Positions 8,243 through 16,137 of a stretch of 64,000 bases of DNA are shown here, piece after piece; position 1 is the first letter of the stretch; each line of letters opens with the position of its first letter. The stretch is taken from assembly GCA_900753405.1 (NCBI GenBank), contig CAADYZ010000019.1:202622-266621 (forward strand), written 5' to 3'. Under the pieces are notes generated by a model, which was not told where the DNA came from, searched no databases, and saw nothing but the letters and a program-made list of their open reading frames with translations. Made by a program: the position numbers and the translations under genes. The stretch comes from Campylobacteraceae bacterium. Lineage in GTDB: Bacteria > Campylobacterota > Campylobacteria > Campylobacterales > Campylobacteraceae.

Positions 8243-9415
8243 ATGCTTTCACATAAAATCAACTCTTTAACCGAGAGCTTGACAATCGCGATCACCACAA
8301 AAGCAAAGAAGATGATTAGCGATGGGTTTAATGTCATCAGCCTAAGTGCGGGTGAGCCAGACTTTGACACGCCACGCAAGATCAAAGAGGCGACTATCGC
8401 GGCGATCGAGGGCAACAAAGGCGGCAAATACACGCCTGTGCCGGGCAGTTTTGAGCTGCTAGAAGCCATTTGCGAAAAGCTCAAACGAGACAACAACCTA
8501 ACCTACACACCAAATCAAGTTATGTCAAATGTCGGGGCGAAACACTCGCTGTTTAATGTCTTTCAGTGCATTTTAAACGAAGGAGACGAGGTGATTATCG
8601 GCGCGCCGTTTTGGGTCACCTATCCTGAGATCGTAAAATTCAGCGGCGGCAAACCAGTCATCATCTACACCAAAGCAGCGGACAAATTCAAACTCACCGC
8701 CGAGCAGATCAAAGCCGCCATCACACCTCGCACGCGCGCCATCGTGCTAAACTCGCCGAGCAATCCTTGCGGCGGGGTTTATTCTCGCAGCGAACTAGAA
8801 GAGATCGACAAAGTTTTGCACGGGACGCAGATTTTGGTTGTGAGTGATGAGATCTACGAAAAGCTTGATTTTAGCGGCGAATTTGTCGCAACGGCTGCTG
8901 TGAGCGAGGAGATGTTTCACCGCACGATCACCATCAACGGGCTTAGCAAATGCGGGGCGATGCCGGGCTGGCGGTTTGGCTACACGGCGTGCGCAAACGG
9001 CGAGCTAAACGCGGCGATGCGAAAACTGCAAAGCCAAAGCACAAGCAACATCGCAAGCATCGTCCAAGCAGGGGCGATCGTTGCACTTAAAGGCGAGATC
9101 GAAGATGACATTGCGGCGATGAAAGAGGAGTTTAAAAAGAGGCGAAACTTTGCGGTCGAGGCGATCAACGCCATTGACGGACTCAGTGTCGTCAAACCAG
9201 ACGGAGCGTTTTACCTTTTTGTGGATTGTCATAAGATCGAAACAGACAGCATCGCCTTTTGCAGCGCGCTTTTAGAGCGAGCACTTGTCGCGTGCGTGCC
9301 GGGCGTGGGCTTTGGGATGGACGGATTTTTTAGGTTAAGTTATGCGTGTGATATGGACAGTCTAAGACGCGGGATCGAGCGGATCGCCGACTTTGTGAAG
9401 AGTTACAAAAAGTAA
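8243..9415 (+). CDS. aspB: Aspartate aminotransferase
   Basis: A 390-residue PLP enzyme of fold type I (class I aminotransferase), interconverting aspartate and oxaloacetate. The PLP lysine is in NGLSKCGAMPGWRFGY near residue 235; the usual consensus around it is SKSFAMTGWR, so the CGAMP stretch is a small deviation. LNSPSNPCGGVYS and the C-terminal FRLSYA arginine region are present. It starts after AAGGAGAAAGA, and lolA follows after 13 bases. Confidence 0.93.
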   Translation: MLSHKINSLTESLTIAITTKAKKMISDGFNVISLSAGEPDFDTPRKIKEATIAAIEGNKGGKYTPVPGSFELLEAICEKLKRDNNLTYTPNQVMSNVGAKHSLFNVFQCILNEGDEVIIGAPFWVTYPEIVKFSGGKPVIIYTKAADKFKLTAEQIKAAITPRTRAIVLNSPSNPCGGVYSRSELEEIDKVLHGTQILVVSDEIYEKLDFSGEFVATAAVSEEMFHRTITINGLSKCGAMPGWRFGYTACANGELNAAMRKLQSQSTSNIASIVQAGAIVALKGEIEDDIAAMKEEFKKRRNFAVEAINAIDGLSVVKPDGAFYLFVDCHKIETDSIAFCSALLERALVACVPGVGFGMDGFFRLSYACDMDSLRRGIERIADFVKSYKK

Positions 9416-9428
9416 CAAAAGGAGAAAA

Positions 9429-10076
9429 ATGGCACTTTTTCGAGGCGTGAGAGATGGTTTTACTAAATTTGTTAAAATCAAATTTGGTTTTGACAAATTT
9501 GGCTTTTTTGGCGGCGGGTTAGGTCGAGTCGGCGGTTTTAAAGTGGCATGCAAAAAGGCGGCTTTAACAACGCTTGCCGCCTCGTTTTTAACAGCAAACG
9601 CAGGCGCAAACCCGCTTTCGTTTGAAACTCTTCAAGGCAACTTCACTCAAACTTTGCAAAGCCTAAACGGCGCAAAACTTACCTACACGGGCGAGTTTTT
9701 CGCCAGCGTGAAAAACGCCTTTTGGCACTACAAAACGCCAGTTGAAAAGCAGATTTATTTTAGCTATGAAGAGATCGTCATCATCGACTACGCCTTAGAA
9801 CAAGCCATCATCTCAAAAGTCGCGCAAACGCCGAATTTAAGCGAGATTTTAGCCAATGCCAAGCCTGATCGAAACGGGGTTTATGCGGCGATGTTTGACG
9901 GTGTGAAGTATGAAGTCAAGATTGGCGCAAACGGTGTTGCGAGGGAGATTTTCTACAAAGACAAGCTTGAAAATTTGGTGCAAATCACGCTTGATGCGAG
10001 AAAAGACGAGCTGATCAACAGCAGCACGCTTACGCCAAAAATTCCGCGACATTTTGACATTTTAAGAAGCCGCTAG
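9429..10076 (+). CDS. lolA: Outer-membrane lipoprotein carrier LolA, with an unusual N-terminal extension
   Basis: A LolA-family periplasmic carrier that shuttles lipoproteins from LolCDE to the outer membrane. The mature part matches LolA: FETLQGNFTQTLQS, YTGEFFASVKNAFWHYKTPVEKQIYF, then a concave beta sheet. The best ribosome site (AAAGGAGAAAA) belongs to the ATG at 9429. That puts about 38 residues, including a full 36-bp dispersed palindrome (9465-9500), before the signal peptide ACKKAALTTLAASFLTANAGA. An alternative GTG start at 9543 would give a normal signal peptide but has no clear ribosome site. The gene follows aspB closely. Confidence 0.85.
   Translation: MALFRGVRDGFTKFVKIKFGFDKFGFFGGGLGRVGGFKVACKKAALTTLAASFLTANAGANPLSFETLQGNFTQTLQSLNGAKLTYTGEFFASVKNAFWHYKTPVEKQIYFSYEEIVIIDYALEQAIISKVAQTPNLSEILANAKPDRNGVYAAMFDGVKYEVKIGANGVAREIFYKDKLENLVQITLDARKDELINSSTLTPKIPRHFDILRSR
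9465..9500. repeat. Full-length dispersed palindrome inside the lolA frame
   Basis: A 36-bp palindrome with outer arms AAATTTGTTAAAATC and GGTTTTGACAAATTT around a central AAATTT. There are two mismatched positions per arm pair. This is among the longest copies in the window. Confidence 0.8.
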
Positions 10077-10099
10077 TTTAGCAAAAGTTTGGGGCGAAG

Positions 10100-11392
10100 A
10101 TGGAGATTTCGGCAAAACTTTTGCGTAATTTTGGCGCAACGCTGATTCATTTGGGCGAAAAAGGCGGCAAAAAGGTTGCGAAACTCTCCTTCTCACAAAC
10201 GCCGACAACCGCGGCGGTTGAGGCACTTTCAAGGCAGTTAAACGCGGTGATTGAAGTCGTTTGTTCGCACGAGCAGGGCGACATCGGAGTTTTGCAAAAA
10301 TTTGACGAAGACGCGGGTGAGTTTTTAAACACCTGTTTGCAAAGGGCGCTTAGAGCAAGGGCTAGCGACATTCACTTTGAAGCAATGCCGTTGGAGTGCA
10401 AAATTCGCATTCGGATTGACGGCGTGATGCAAGACTTTGGCGTGGTAAAAAGAGGCGATTACGAAGGACTTTTGAGCGTGATCAAGCTCACTTCGTCAAT
10501 CGACATCGCCCAAAAACTGCTGCCCCAAGACGGGCGGTTTAGCGGCGAGTTTGACGGCGAGGAGTTTGACTTTCGCACCTCAACGCTGCCAAACATCCAC
10601 GGCGAAAACGCGGTCATTCGCATCTTAAAAAAAAACCAAACCGCGCTTAGCCTTGAAAAACTCGGCTTTAACGAGGAATTTTTGCGCTCGTTTAAGGAGT
10701 GCAGCCAAAAACCAAATTCGCTGATGCTCTTGTGCGGACCAACTGGAAGCGGCAAGACAACAACGCTTTACGCGGCGTTAAAAAACATCTGGCAAAGCGG
10801 CAAAAAGTTCATCAGCGTTGAAGACCCAGTTGAGTATAACCTTGAAAATGTCACCCAAACGCAACTCAACCAAAAGGCGGGGCTTGACTTTGAGGTGGCG
10901 TTAAGGGCGATTTTGCGGCAAGATCCTGATGTGGTGATGATCGGTGAGATTCGCGACACGCAAACCCTGCAAACCGCGCTGCGCGCCGCCTTGACAGGAC
11001 ATCAAGTCTTTTCAAGCATTCACGCAAATTCGGCGGCAAAAGCGGTGCTAAGGATGAGTGAGATGGGGGCGGCAAACTACCTTTTGAGCGGAGCACTAAA
11101 CGCCATCATCTCGCAACGCCTTGTGCGAAAACTTTGCGAGTGCAAGAGGCAAGTAGGGGCGGAATTTCTCCCAAACGGGTGCAAAAAGTGCTTTTTTACA
11201 GGGTATTTAGGACGCGTGGCGGTGGGTGAGATTTTGCGTGTGACGCCAAAGGTCGCAAGCCTCATCGCCAAAGGAGCGGAGGCTGAGGAGCTTGAAGCGG
11301 CGTGCGAAGGCTTTGTCGGCATCCACCAAAACGCCTTAAAGCTGGTTGAAGCTGGCGTGACGAGTAGAGAGGAAATTCGGGCTAAAATTTAG
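10100..11392 (+). CDS. GspE/PilB-type secretion or competence ATPase
   Basis: A 430-residue hexameric ATPase of the type II secretion / type IV pilus family. Visible elements are ASDIHFEA near residue 90, Walker A GPTGSGKTT near 213, the Asp box EDPVEYN, the Walker B region DPDVVMIGEIRD, the His box TGHQVFSSIHANSA, and a cysteine pair set (CEC then CKKC) near 350-365. It lacks most of the N-terminal GspE domain seen in about 500-residue relatives. In C. jejuni the relative CtsE powers natural transformation, and no other secretion gene lies nearby here. CtsE is thus a candidate identity, not a proven one. The stop TAG abuts a dispersed element. Confidence 0.85.
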   Translation: MEISAKLLRNFGATLIHLGEKGGKKVAKLSFSQTPTTAAVEALSRQLNAVIEVVCSHEQGDIGVLQKFDEDAGEFLNTCLQRALRARASDIHFEAMPLECKIRIRIDGVMQDFGVVKRGDYEGLLSVIKLTSSIDIAQKLLPQDGRFSGEFDGEEFDFRTSTLPNIHGENAVIRILKKNQTALSLEKLGFNEEFLRSFKECSQKPNSLMLLCGPTGSGKTTTLYAALKNIWQSGKKFISVEDPVEYNLENVTQTQLNQKAGLDFEVALRAILRQDPDVVMIGEIRDTQTLQTALRAALTGHQVFSSIHANSAAKAVLRMSEMGAANYLLSGALNAIISQRLVRKLCECKRQVGAEFLPNGCKKCFFTGYLGRVAVGEILRVTPKVASLIAKGAEAEELEAACEGFVGIHQNALKLVEAGVTSREEIRAKI

Positions 11393-11409
11393 TCAAATTC
11401 GGTTTTTGC
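11393..11409. repeat. Dispersed element abutting the ATPase stop codon
   Basis: TCAAATTCGGTTTTTGC begins immediately after the TAG stop of the GspE-like gene and ends just before the AAGGAG of modE. Confidence 0.7.
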
Positions 11410-11419
11410 AAGGAGTTGA

Positions 11420-12202
11420 ATGCAAGTTGATGTGAATCTTAAACTTTTGCTTGGCAACAGCAGGATTTTGCGGCGACAGATCAAGCTTTTAAAGGCGGTT
11501 GATCGCACAAAAAGCATCACAGAAGCCGCACGCGAAATCGGCATCTCGTATAAAAACGCGTGGGACAGCATAAACGAAATCAACGCCTTAGCAGACGAGC
11601 CGCTGCTCGTGCGAGCAAGTGGCAACCGCAAAAACAGCGGCAGCGAGCTAAGCAGCTACGCCAAAGGGTTGATCGCAACTTATGAACGGTTGAGCGAGAT
11701 TCAAAGCGAGGTTTTAAAACGGGTTTGTGAAGACGGACGGCTGGAAAATTTTAACGAAAAGGCGGCGCGTGGGCTTGAAAAGATCGGATTGCAAATCAGC
11801 GTCACAAACCAGATCAGCGTGAAGATCACGACCATTTTGCAAGACGACATTTTTGCCTACATCACCGCGAGTTTAAGCAACGAAGAGCAGCTCACAGCAC
11901 AGATTAATGTGGCGAGTTTGAAGCGGCTTTGCATCGAAGTTGGTGACGAGGTGGTTTTTGCGTTTAAGGCAAGCAAGGTTTTGTGCCAAAAGCGAGGAGA
12001 GGTGGATTTGTCAAAACCGAATTTGACTCAAAATACGCTTTTTGGTGTCGTCAGTGAGGTCAAAGAGGGGCAAAAAGCAAGGCAGGTCGCCGTGAAATGC
12101 GAACCAAATTTGACGCTTTACCTCACCTCAACGCAGCATTTTTGCGAGGGTGATGAGGTGGAAGTGAGCGTGCTAAGTGATGACATCATCATCTGCGTCT
12201 AA
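11420..12202 (+). CDS. modE: Molybdate/tungstate-responsive regulator ModE
   Basis: A 260-residue ModE-type regulator. Residues about 8-70 form the winged helix-turn-helix (SITEAAREIGISYKNAWDSINEIN). The C-terminal half is a pair of MOP/TOBE oxyanion-binding modules (ISVTNQISVKITTI and LFGVVSEVKEGQKARQVAVKC). It would bind molybdate or tungstate and control uptake or cofactor genes. No modABC genes are in the window. A dispersed element at 12011-12026 encodes SKPNL in the linker between the two modules. AAGGAG precedes the start. Confidence 0.92.
   Translation: MQVDVNLKLLLGNSRILRRQIKLLKAVDRTKSITEAAREIGISYKNAWDSINEINALADEPLLVRASGNRKNSGSELSSYAKGLIATYERLSEIQSEVLKRVCEDGRLENFNEKAARGLEKIGLQISVTNQISVKITTILQDDIFAYITASLSNEEQLTAQINVASLKRLCIEVGDEVVFAFKASKVLCQKRGEVDLSKPNLTQNTLFGVVSEVKEGQKARQVAVKCEPNLTLYLTSTQHFCEGDEVEVSVLSDDIIICV
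12011..12026. repeat. Dispersed element inside modE
   Basis: TCAAAACCGAATTTGA, read in frame as Ser-Lys-Pro-Asn-Leu in the inter-module linker. A partial second copy lies at 12103-12114. Confidence 0.65.
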
Positions 12203-12212
12203 GGAGAAAAGT

Positions 12213-12644
12213 GTGAGAGAAATTCTAGTCGTAGCTATCTCATCACCGATTTTAATCGGCGTGTATGAAGACGGCGCATTAAGTCAAACTTTTAGCTCGC
12301 AAAAACACGCAAGCGAGGCGCTAATCGACTTTTTAGCCCAAGTTGCAAACGAGCCTATCGCAAGCGTGACTTACGCGAATGGTCCGGGGAGTTTTATGGG
12401 TTTGAAGGTGGCTTATACAACGCTTAAAACCTTTTGTGACGCGCGTGGGGTTGAGCTTTTTGCGGCGAGTGGCTTTGAGTTTTGCAGCGCGATCAAGTCA
12501 AACGGCGGCTTTTGTTTTACGCTAAACGCGGGCGAAGTGAGGCTTGAAAAACGCACGCCTAGCGAGGTTGTTTTGCCGCAAAATTTAAGCAGCGTTAAGC
12601 GCCTTAGCGAGCTTTTGCCAAACTACATTTTAGACGCGGTTTAG
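12213..12644 (+). CDS. tsaB: tRNA threonylcarbamoyladenosine synthesis protein TsaB
   Basis: A 143-residue ASKHA-fold protein, the scaffold partner of TsaD in making N6-threonylcarbamoyladenosine on ANN-decoding tRNAs. The signature YANGPGSFMGLKVAYTTLKTF (usual GPGSFTGLR) is clear. GTG at 12213 is chosen as the start because AAGGAG sits seven bases upstream and just after the modE stop, giving MREILVVAIS. It is shorter than E. coli TsaB (about 230 residues), as is usual in this group, which lack most of the second lobe. The partner ATPase tsaE is at 59.9 kb. Confidence 0.85.
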   Translation: MREILVVAISSPILIGVYEDGALSQTFSSQKHASEALIDFLAQVANEPIASVTYANGPGSFMGLKVAYTTLKTFCDARGVELFAASGFEFCSAIKSNGGFCFTLNAGEVRLEKRTPSEVVLPQNLSSVKRLSELLPNYILDAV

Positions 12645-12651
12645 GAAGTTT

Positions 12652-13368
12652 ATGAGAGCGGATTTAGTTGTCGCACAAGAGTTTAACATCTCGCGAAACA
12701 AGGCAGCGGAGTTGATCAAAAACGCTCAGGTTGTGCAAGACGGCGTTGTTGTTAAGAGCCCTAGTTGCAACTTGGTGTCAAATTCGAATTTGAGCCTTTT
12801 GGGCGAGGTTTTTGTGAGTCGGGCGGCGTTGAAACTGCAAGACTTTTTGGCTCACAGCGAGCTAAGAGTCGGCGGCAAGCGCGCGCTTGATGTTGGGGCG
12901 AGCAAGGGCGGTTTTACGCAGATTTTGCTGCAAAATGGGGTCAAAAGCGTGGTTGCGGTTGATGTCGGGACGATGCAGTTTGACGAGAAATTGCGGCTTG
13001 ATGAGCGGCTGGAAGTGAGAGAGCAGTGCGACATTCGCGAGTTTGAGAGCGCTCCGTTTGAGCTGGTGGTGGCGGATGTGAGTTTCATCTCGCTTAACCT
13101 CATTTTACCGCATTTGGTGCGGCTTTGTTGCGGCGAGCTAGTAGTGCTTTTTAAGCCGCAGTTTGAGGTCGGCAAAGAGGCAAAAAGAGACAAACTTGGA
13201 GTCGTCAAAGACCAAAGAGCGGTTGTGCGGGTGATGGATTTGTTTGAGGTGAATGCGTTAAAATCCAATTTGATTTTGCGTCAAAAAAGACAATGCGGCG
13301 TGGCGGGCAAAAACGGCAATGTCGAGTGGTTTTACTGGTTTAGCAGGGTTGGAGAGGAAGATGAGTGA
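12652..13368 (+). CDS. tlyA: rRNA 2'-O-methyltransferase TlyA (hemolysin family)
   Basis: A 238-residue protein with an N-terminal S4 RNA-binding domain (residues 1-60) and a FtsJ-type methyltransferase domain. It methylates ribose in 16S/23S rRNA (the capreomycin-sensitivity sites). The SAM motif is ALDVGASKGGFTQILLQNG near residue 83, followed by AVDVG. The dispersed-element palindrome at 12779-12794 encodes SNSNLSLL between the S4 and catalytic domains. Its stop overlaps the ribF start by eight bases. Confidence 0.93.
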   Translation: MRADLVVAQEFNISRNKAAELIKNAQVVQDGVVVKSPSCNLVSNSNLSLLGEVFVSRAALKLQDFLAHSELRVGGKRALDVGASKGGFTQILLQNGVKSVVAVDVGTMQFDEKLRLDERLEVREQCDIREFESAPFELVVADVSFISLNLILPHLVRLCCGELVVLFKPQFEVGKEAKRDKLGVVKDQRAVVRVMDLFEVNALKSNLILRQKRQCGVAGKNGNVEWFYWFSRVGEEDE

Positions 13369-14245
13369 GGTTTTAGCGAATTTGTCAAAATCAAATTTGG
13401 TTTTGACGCGCGACTGGTTTGACAAAAACAGTGTCAAACGCTTAGCCATCGGGCGTTTTGACGGGCTGCATTTGGGACATTTACAACTACTTAAAAGGCT
13501 GCAAAACGCGGAGGAAGCGGGGATTTTTTTGATCAAGTCCAACCAAAATCTCACGCCGCCAACGCACTTTGCAAAGTTTTGTGGGATGCAGTTTTTTGCT
13601 TACGACATCGAGGATTTGCGGCAAAAAAGCGGCGAGGAGTTTGCCGAGTTTTTGTGCGGCGAGTTTAAAGGGCTTGAAAAAGTTGTCGTTGGTTACGACT
13701 TTAAGTTTGCCAAAAACCGCAGTGCTGATGCGCAGGATTTGCGTGAAATGCTGGCAAAGAGGGGCGTGGCGGTCGAGGTTGTCAAGGAGTTTAGGCTTGG
13801 CGGCGTGGCGGTGCATAGCTCGCTCATCCGCGCGCTTTTGGCTCGCGGCGAGGTGGATGAGGCGGCGAAATTTTTGGGGCGAAATTACACGATTTTTGGC
13901 TTGCAAATAAGCGGTCAAGGGCTTGGCGGACGCGAACTTTTTGCAACCATCAACCTTGATGCAGGCGAGTTTTTGACGCCAAAATTTGGCGTGTATGCAG
14001 CAGTTGTGCGGCTAAAAGAGTGCGCGTTAAAGGCGGTTGTTTTTGTCGGAAACAGGCTTTCAACCGACCTAAAATTTAGCATCGAAGCACACATCTTAGA
14101 ACCCTTTTCGCAAGAGGATTTAGGCGGTGAGATCGGCGTTGAGTTTGTCAAATTTTTGCGGCAAAACGCTAAGTTTGACGAGCTGTCTCAGCTCAAAGAG
14201 CAGATCGCAAAAGACATCGCCAACGCGCGGCAAATTTTGGCATAA
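13361..14245 (+). CDS. ribF: Bifunctional riboflavin kinase/FAD synthetase RibF
   Basis: A 294-residue RibF. The nucleotidyltransferase motif AIGRFDGLHLGHLQLLKRL lies near residue 28, and the C-terminal half is the riboflavin kinase barrel. It makes FMN and FAD. The start at 13361 follows GGAGAGGAAG; a longer in-frame version from 13319 would lie wholly inside tlyA. A near-full dispersed palindrome (13379-13407) encodes residues NLSKSNLVLTRDWF just before the conserved domain. Confidence 0.93.
   Translation: MSEVLANLSKSNLVLTRDWFDKNSVKRLAIGRFDGLHLGHLQLLKRLQNAEEAGIFLIKSNQNLTPPTHFAKFCGMQFFAYDIEDLRQKSGEEFAEFLCGEFKGLEKVVVGYDFKFAKNRSADAQDLREMLAKRGVAVEVVKEFRLGGVAVHSSLIRALLARGEVDEAAKFLGRNYTIFGLQISGQGLGGRELFATINLDAGEFLTPKFGVYAAVVRLKECALKAVVFVGNRLSTDLKFSIEAHILEPFSQEDLGGEIGVEFVKFLRQNAKFDELSQLKEQIAKDIANARQILA
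13379..13407. repeat. Near full-length dispersed palindrome at the 5' end of ribF
   Basis: Arms AATTTGTCAAAATC and GGTTTTGAC flank AAATTT. The copy lies within the first 16 codons of ribF. Confidence 0.75.
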
Positions 14246-14254
14246 AGGCAGAAG

Positions 14255-14959
14255 ATGAAGGATGAAATTTTCACGCAACCGCTGCAAAAGCAGTTTGAGT
14301 TTAACGCAAGCGTGGCGAGCGTTTTTGACGATATGGCGAGTCGGTCGATCCCGTTTTACAACGCGGTTTGCAAGCTAGTTTGCGACTTTTTGAGTTTGGA
14401 GTTAAACACTGGCGCGCGCGTGGCGGACTTGGGCTGTTCGACTGCGACAACACTGCTTGCTTTGTGGCAAAAGCGGCAGGATTTGCGCTTAAAAGGTTTT
14501 GACAACAGCGCGCAAATGCTTGAAATCGCGGCGAAAAAATGCGAGGCATATGGCGCTAAAATCGAATTTGAATGCAGCGACATTTTAGAGGCGGATTTTG
14601 AAGCAGATTCGGTCATCTTAAACTACTCTTTGCAGTTCATCCGCCCACCAAAACGCGCCAAATTCGTGGAGAAAATCTTCAACTCGCTAAGCGTTGGCGG
14701 CTCGCTTGTTTTAAGCGAAAAACTCGCCTTTACAAACGCGAAATTCGCAAAGGAGATGATCACCATTTACGAAGACTACAAAATCTTGCAAGGCTACACG
14801 CAAACGGAGATCGCCGCTAAACGCGCCGCGCTGGAAAATGTGCTTGTGCCGTTTAGTTTGCAAGAAAATCAAACGATGCTTTTTGAGGCGGGATTTAAGC
14901 GCGTTGAGCTGCTTTTTTGCTGGGCGAATTTTGCTACACTAGTGGCGTTTAAGGAGTGA
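14255..14959 (+). CDS. cmoA: Carboxy-S-adenosyl-L-methionine synthase CmoA
   Basis: A 234-residue SAM-fold enzyme that makes carboxy-SAM from SAM and prephenate for the cmo5U34 wobble modification of tRNA. Recognised from FEFNASVASVFDDMASRSIPFYN at the N-terminus, the SAM loop VADLGCSTATTLLAL near residue 52, and NYSLQFIRPPKRAKFVEKIF. cmoB is not in the window. The gene follows ribF by nine bases and folC begins one base after its stop. Confidence 0.92.
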   Translation: MKDEIFTQPLQKQFEFNASVASVFDDMASRSIPFYNAVCKLVCDFLSLELNTGARVADLGCSTATTLLALWQKRQDLRLKGFDNSAQMLEIAAKKCEAYGAKIEFECSDILEADFEADSVILNYSLQFIRPPKRAKFVEKIFNSLSVGGSLVLSEKLAFTNAKFAKEMITIYEDYKILQGYTQTEIAAKRAALENVLVPFSLQENQTMLFEAGFKRVELLFCWANFATLVAFKE

Positions 14960-14960
14960 G

Positions 14961-16136
14961 ATGTTACGCAAATTTTTAGAAAACAAGCCCGTTTTTTACA
15001 AAAAGATCGACTTTGAGAGGTTTCCAAACGCCTACGCGGCGGTCAAACCGCATCTTTTGCTTCCGCGCGTGATCCACATTGTCGGCACAAACGGCAAAGG
15101 CAGCACTGGGCGGTTTTTGGCTCAAATTTTGCACTCGCAAGGGCTGAGTGTCGGGCATTACACAAGCCCACACATCTTCGATTTTAACGAGCGGTTTTGG
15201 AGAGACGGCGAGGTTCTCTCGTGGGAGGTTTTAAACGCGTGCCACGAGCGGCTTTTGGGCTTTTTTGAGAAGCAAAACGCGCGCGAGCTGCCTTTGAGGC
15301 TGAGTTACTTTGAGTGGGCGACACTGCTTGCGGCGGTGGCGTTTGAGGGGTGTGACGAAGTGATTTTGGAGGCGGGAATGGGCGGCGAGTTTGACGCGAC
15401 AAATGTTTTTGCCAAAAAGATGAGTGTTTTTACGCCGATTGGGCTGGATCATTGCGAGATGTTGGGCGAGAGTTTAGAGCAGATCGCAACCACAAAGCTC
15501 AACTCGCTCTCTCCTGAGACTTTGGCGGTTTTTACAAGCGACTACGCCCTGCCTCAACTTGGCATTGACGCGGCGTTAAGCAAAGGCGTAAAGCCCTCTT
15601 TTGCGCCGCACACGCATTTTGAAGCAGTTAGCGAGTTTTTAAAAACGCGACCTTTGAGCGACTTTTTAGCCTCAAATTTAAACCTCGCCTACTTTGCAGC
15701 AAGGCTTTTGGGGCGCGAAATTGCTAAAATCAAATTTGATTTTGACCTAAAAGGGCGGTGCGAGAAAATCGCCCCAAACCTCTGGGTGGATGTCGGACAC
15801 AACCCTCACGCTGCGAAGGCGGTTTGTGAATTTGTCAAGCAAAATTTAATAAATTTAAAAGTAAATCTTGTTTATAATGCCTTCAAAGATAAGGATTTTG
15901 CGGAGATTTTGAGGATTTTTGTGCCTGTGATTAACCGCGTTTTGGTTTATGACTACGAAAGCAAAGACCGCGAGTTGGCTAGTGAGGAGATTTTCAAAAC
16001 AGCGCAAAATTTAGGAGTTAAATGCGAGAAATTTCACGACATTTGCAGTGACGAAAATTACATTGTCTTTGGGTCGTTTATGCTAGTTGAAAATTTTTTA
16101 AGAAATTTCAAGCAAGGTTTTAAAATAAAGGTTTAG
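14961..16136 (+). CDS. folC: Folylpolyglutamate/dihydrofolate synthase FolC
   Basis: A 391-residue Mur-ligase-family enzyme that adds glutamate to dihydropteroate and folates. The P-loop HIVGTNGKGSTGRFLAQIL is near residue 40 and YTSPHIFDFNERF follows. A dispersed-element copy at 15723-15747 (a near palindrome) encodes IAKIKFDFDLKG in the C-terminal domain. folC, the M23 peptidase and the bactofilin run as one transcript up to a terminator at 17535, the order seen in Campylobacter and Helicobacter. Confidence 0.95.
   Translation: MLRKFLENKPVFYKKIDFERFPNAYAAVKPHLLLPRVIHIVGTNGKGSTGRFLAQILHSQGLSVGHYTSPHIFDFNERFWRDGEVLSWEVLNACHERLLGFFEKQNARELPLRLSYFEWATLLAAVAFEGCDEVILEAGMGGEFDATNVFAKKMSVFTPIGLDHCEMLGESLEQIATTKLNSLSPETLAVFTSDYALPQLGIDAALSKGVKPSFAPHTHFEAVSEFLKTRPLSDFLASNLNLAYFAARLLGREIAKIKFDFDLKGRCEKIAPNLWVDVGHNPHAAKAVCEFVKQNLINLKVNLVYNAFKDKDFAEILRIFVPVINRVLVYDYESKDRELASEEIFKTAQNLGVKCEKFHDICSDENYIVFGSFMLVENFLRNFKQGFKIKV
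15723..15747. repeat. Dispersed palindrome inside folC
   Basis: GCTAAAATC AAATTT GATTTTGAC. The left arm also contains TAAAAT, resembling a Campylobacter -10 box. Confidence 0.7.
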
Positions 16137-16137
16137 T

